DNA of 64,000 nucleotides from Bacillota bacterium (GTDB lineage Bacteria; Bacillota; Clostridia; Christensenellales; SZUA-584). A model generated the notes under the pieces. It was not told where the DNA came from and made no database searches. It saw nothing but the letters and a program-made list of their open reading frames with translations. The position numbers were made by a program, and so were the translations under genes. Numbering within the stretch: position 1 is the first letter of the stretch; each line of letters opens with the position of its first letter. Of this stretch, positions 62,783 to 64,000 are shown piece after piece. Location of the stretch: NCBI GenBank assembly GCA_023397655.1, contig JAEWTW010000010.1, forward strand, positions 62,001 to 126,000, in the 5' to 3' direction.

Positions 62783-63946
62783 TTATTTACCTCCGTTGTT
62801 GCTTATATTTTTAAGTCCGTCATTGGCCTCATCTCTCTTCGGATTTCTTTTAAAAGGTTTTCTGTTTTTCGCGGGGGTACATTTGCCCGGGAGATTGATT
62901 GCGTTTTCGTCTTTAGCGATTTGCGATGTATTGGAATCCCCATCAGACAAAAACTTTGACATCCGGATTTCGCCGTCTTCAATTCCATCCAGCACAATGT
63001 TTCGTAAATATCCGGAAATCCTTGTCGCATCTAAATGCTTCCTTGTTAAAAATTTGGCTTGTTGTTCAAGGGCATATGAAAAAGCGTCCATCAACCAAAC
63101 TTTCAACGCGCCGATGCGCCCCAATGAATACTCAAATAAGTATTCAAGGTTTTCAGAAATAATATTGGGATCAATTTCTTTTAAAGGCATATGCAGTATT
63201 AAGTCTTTTGTCGCCGTTCCGAAATGTTTCAATCCTTCTTTATCCTTATAATAACGGGGGAAATTAACTATCTTGGTTCTACGTATGCTTTGATCGATGA
63301 ATTCAGACTCTAACTCCAAATATTTAAGAAGTTCATATGTGCCTACCAAAACAATTGGTATCTTGCAACTTGCAAGAGATTTTAAAACGTTAACTGACCA
63401 ATTTGCTTTTTTTGCTGTTGCAACCATTAGCATATGGTGCGCTTCGTTAATGATCATCACTTTTACATGTCGATATATAAGAGTATTTATAAGAACTTTC
63501 TCATAATCAGCTTTTTTGGTATCGGCCTTGATTACTCTATTACCTTTTCTATCACGACCCTCCACCTCCACAGGCAAGTATTTATAATCCATCATAGGCT
63601 CATTCATTTCTTCAAGGGCAGTTTTCCACAAACTCGGAAAATCGAAGCTTCCCTCCACAGGAGCAATGGCCTCAACTTCCACATACGGTATATATCCTGT
63701 GGTTTTATTGGAAATGTCCTCTTCCGTCTTGATTATTTTTTGTTTAATAGCTTTGATGAGTTCTTGTTTTCCCACTCCGGAAGGCCCACAGATGAGAATA
63801 ATTCTCTCATCAACAAGCGAACGAATATACAACATGGTTTCATCTATCGCGTCATCAAGATTTTTGTGATGGACAGTACAATCTCTAAAGTATTTCTTTT
63901 TTTTCTCGTCGCAAGAGTCCAACAATTCTATAGGAAAAGCCGGCAT
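62783..63946 (-). CDS. tnsC: TnsC/TniB-like AAA ATPase
   Basis: 387 residues on the minus strand; AAGGAG lies before the ATG at 63946. AAA core: Walker A GPSGVGKQ (54-61), in which Gln replaces the usual Thr/Ser; Walker B VMIINEAHH (N167, E168), with Asn for Asp; sensor region IPIVLVGTYE; arginine-rich QSIRRTKIVNFPRY. In Tn7-like elements TnsC links the TniQ/TnsD-marked target to the transposase and regulates insertion through ATP. The altered residues may be a clade feature. The C-terminal tail is basic (KNRKPFKRNPKRDE). Confidence 0.88.
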   Translation of the reverse strand: MPAFPIELLDSCDEKKKKYFRDCTVHHKNLDDAIDETMLYIRSLVDERIILICGPSGVGKQELIKAIKQKIIKTEEDISNKTTGYIPYVEVEAIAPVEGSFDFPSLWKTALEEMNEPMMDYKYLPVEVEGRDRKGNRVIKADTKKADYEKVLINTLIYRHVKVMIINEAHHMLMVATAKKANWSVNVLKSLASCKIPIVLVGTYELLKYLELESEFIDQSIRRTKIVNFPRYYKDKEGLKHFGTATKDLILHMPLKEIDPNIISENLEYLFEYSLGRIGALKVWLMDAFSYALEQQAKFLTRKHLDATRISGYLRNIVLDGIEDGEIRMSKFLSDGDSNTSQIAKDENAINLPGKCTPAKNRKPFKRNPKRDEANDGLKNISNNGGK

Positions 63947-63958
63947 AAATAACTCCTT

Positions 63959-64000
63959 TTAAGGATCTAAATCTTCTTCACTGATTACGAAAGATTCCAT
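63959..64000 (-). CDS. C-terminal tail of upstream gene, probably tnsB
   Basis: Only the last 13 codons are in the window, reading MESFVISEEDLDP and a stop, 12 bp before tnsC. Acidic C-terminal tails are typical of TnsB transposases, where the tail contacts TnsC. The identity is inferred from position and orientation only. Confidence 0.5.
   Translation of the reverse strand: MESFVISEEDLDP

Larger units (their letters stand above)
61238..64000. mobile_element. Tn7-like transposon, one end and part of the transposition genes
   Basis: AT-rich block with tniQ/tnsD-like and tnsC-like genes, the tail of a probable tnsB, and repeats of the TnsB-site kind at its edge. Candidate outer end is TGTCG at 61238-61242, 3 bp before the first repeat. 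The element continues beyond the window, so its other end, tnsA/tnsB and cargo are not visible. The gene order (tnsB, tnsC, tniQ) is standard for the group. Confidence 0.75.

Noticed and set aside
61238..64000. CRISPR-associated (CAST) transposon
   Set aside because: No cas gene or repeat array in the visible part, and the TniQ protein is long with its own HTH domains; cannot be excluded beyond the window.

Overview
The window looks like a chromosomal piece of a Gram-positive, Clostridia-type Firmicute. The evidence is the strong GGAGG-type ribosome sites with frequent ATGA/GTGA coupling, many lipobox proteins, BlaI/BlaR1-type and YesM/YesN-type regulators, and a single-membrane type amidase. 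Base composition changes along the window: the first 33 kb is GC-rich, 33.6-60.3 kb is moderate, and 61.2-64 kb is clearly AT-rich, which fits a transposon of different origin. No rRNA, tRNA or CRISPR array was seen.\n\nRegion 1 (1-26.4 kb) is a surface-signalling array built around one extracellular domain, which I believe corresponds to DUF6034 (name from memory). Five free lipoproteins of the family (the first cut by the window edge) run in one operon at 1-7.4 kb. An OmpR-type two-component system and a sixth lipoprotein follow. Five tandem pairs come next, each a BlaI/MecI-type repressor plus a BlaR1-like M56 membrane metalloprotease. In every one of these proteases the usual beta-lactam sensor is replaced by the same lipoprotein domain, joined right after the last membrane helix at an internal copy of the lipobox-plus-tether sequence. 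Each pair has its own TTGACA-N17-TATAAT-like promoter with its own dyad operator over the -10. A sixth such promoter drives a 34-residue lipoprotein. This domain-swapped BlaR1 family is the best candidate for an undescribed system.\n\nRegion 2 (26.4-33.0 kb) is an export/envelope operon: an amidase, two ABC-2-like permeases, an ATPase, a second ATPase with degenerate catalytic motifs, an exported CARDB-like protein and an FtsX-like permease.\n\nRegion 3 (33.6-60.3 kb) is a sugar or polyol uptake and oxidation island: two ribose-type ABC transporters, an SMP-30-like lactonase, two near-paralogous iron alcohol dehydrogenases, a glycerol dehydrogenase-like enzyme, a FucI/AraA-like isomerase, an RbsD-like mutarotase and a cytoplasmic discoidin-like protein. 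Two duplicated four-gene sensing cassettes (YesM kinase, YesN regulator, two binding proteins) lie inside it. Five promoters in the island share an A-rich box and an AAAGAC element 18-19 bp before the -10, so they probably form one regulon. Remnants of a VOC protein, an FGGY kinase and a MalK/UgpC-type ATPase show that the island has been losing genes.\n\nRegion 4 (61.2-64.0 kb and beyond) is one end of a Tn7-like transposon: the tail of a probable tnsB, a tnsC and a tniQ/tnsD on the minus strand, and four 24-bp repeats beside a candidate TGTCG terminus.
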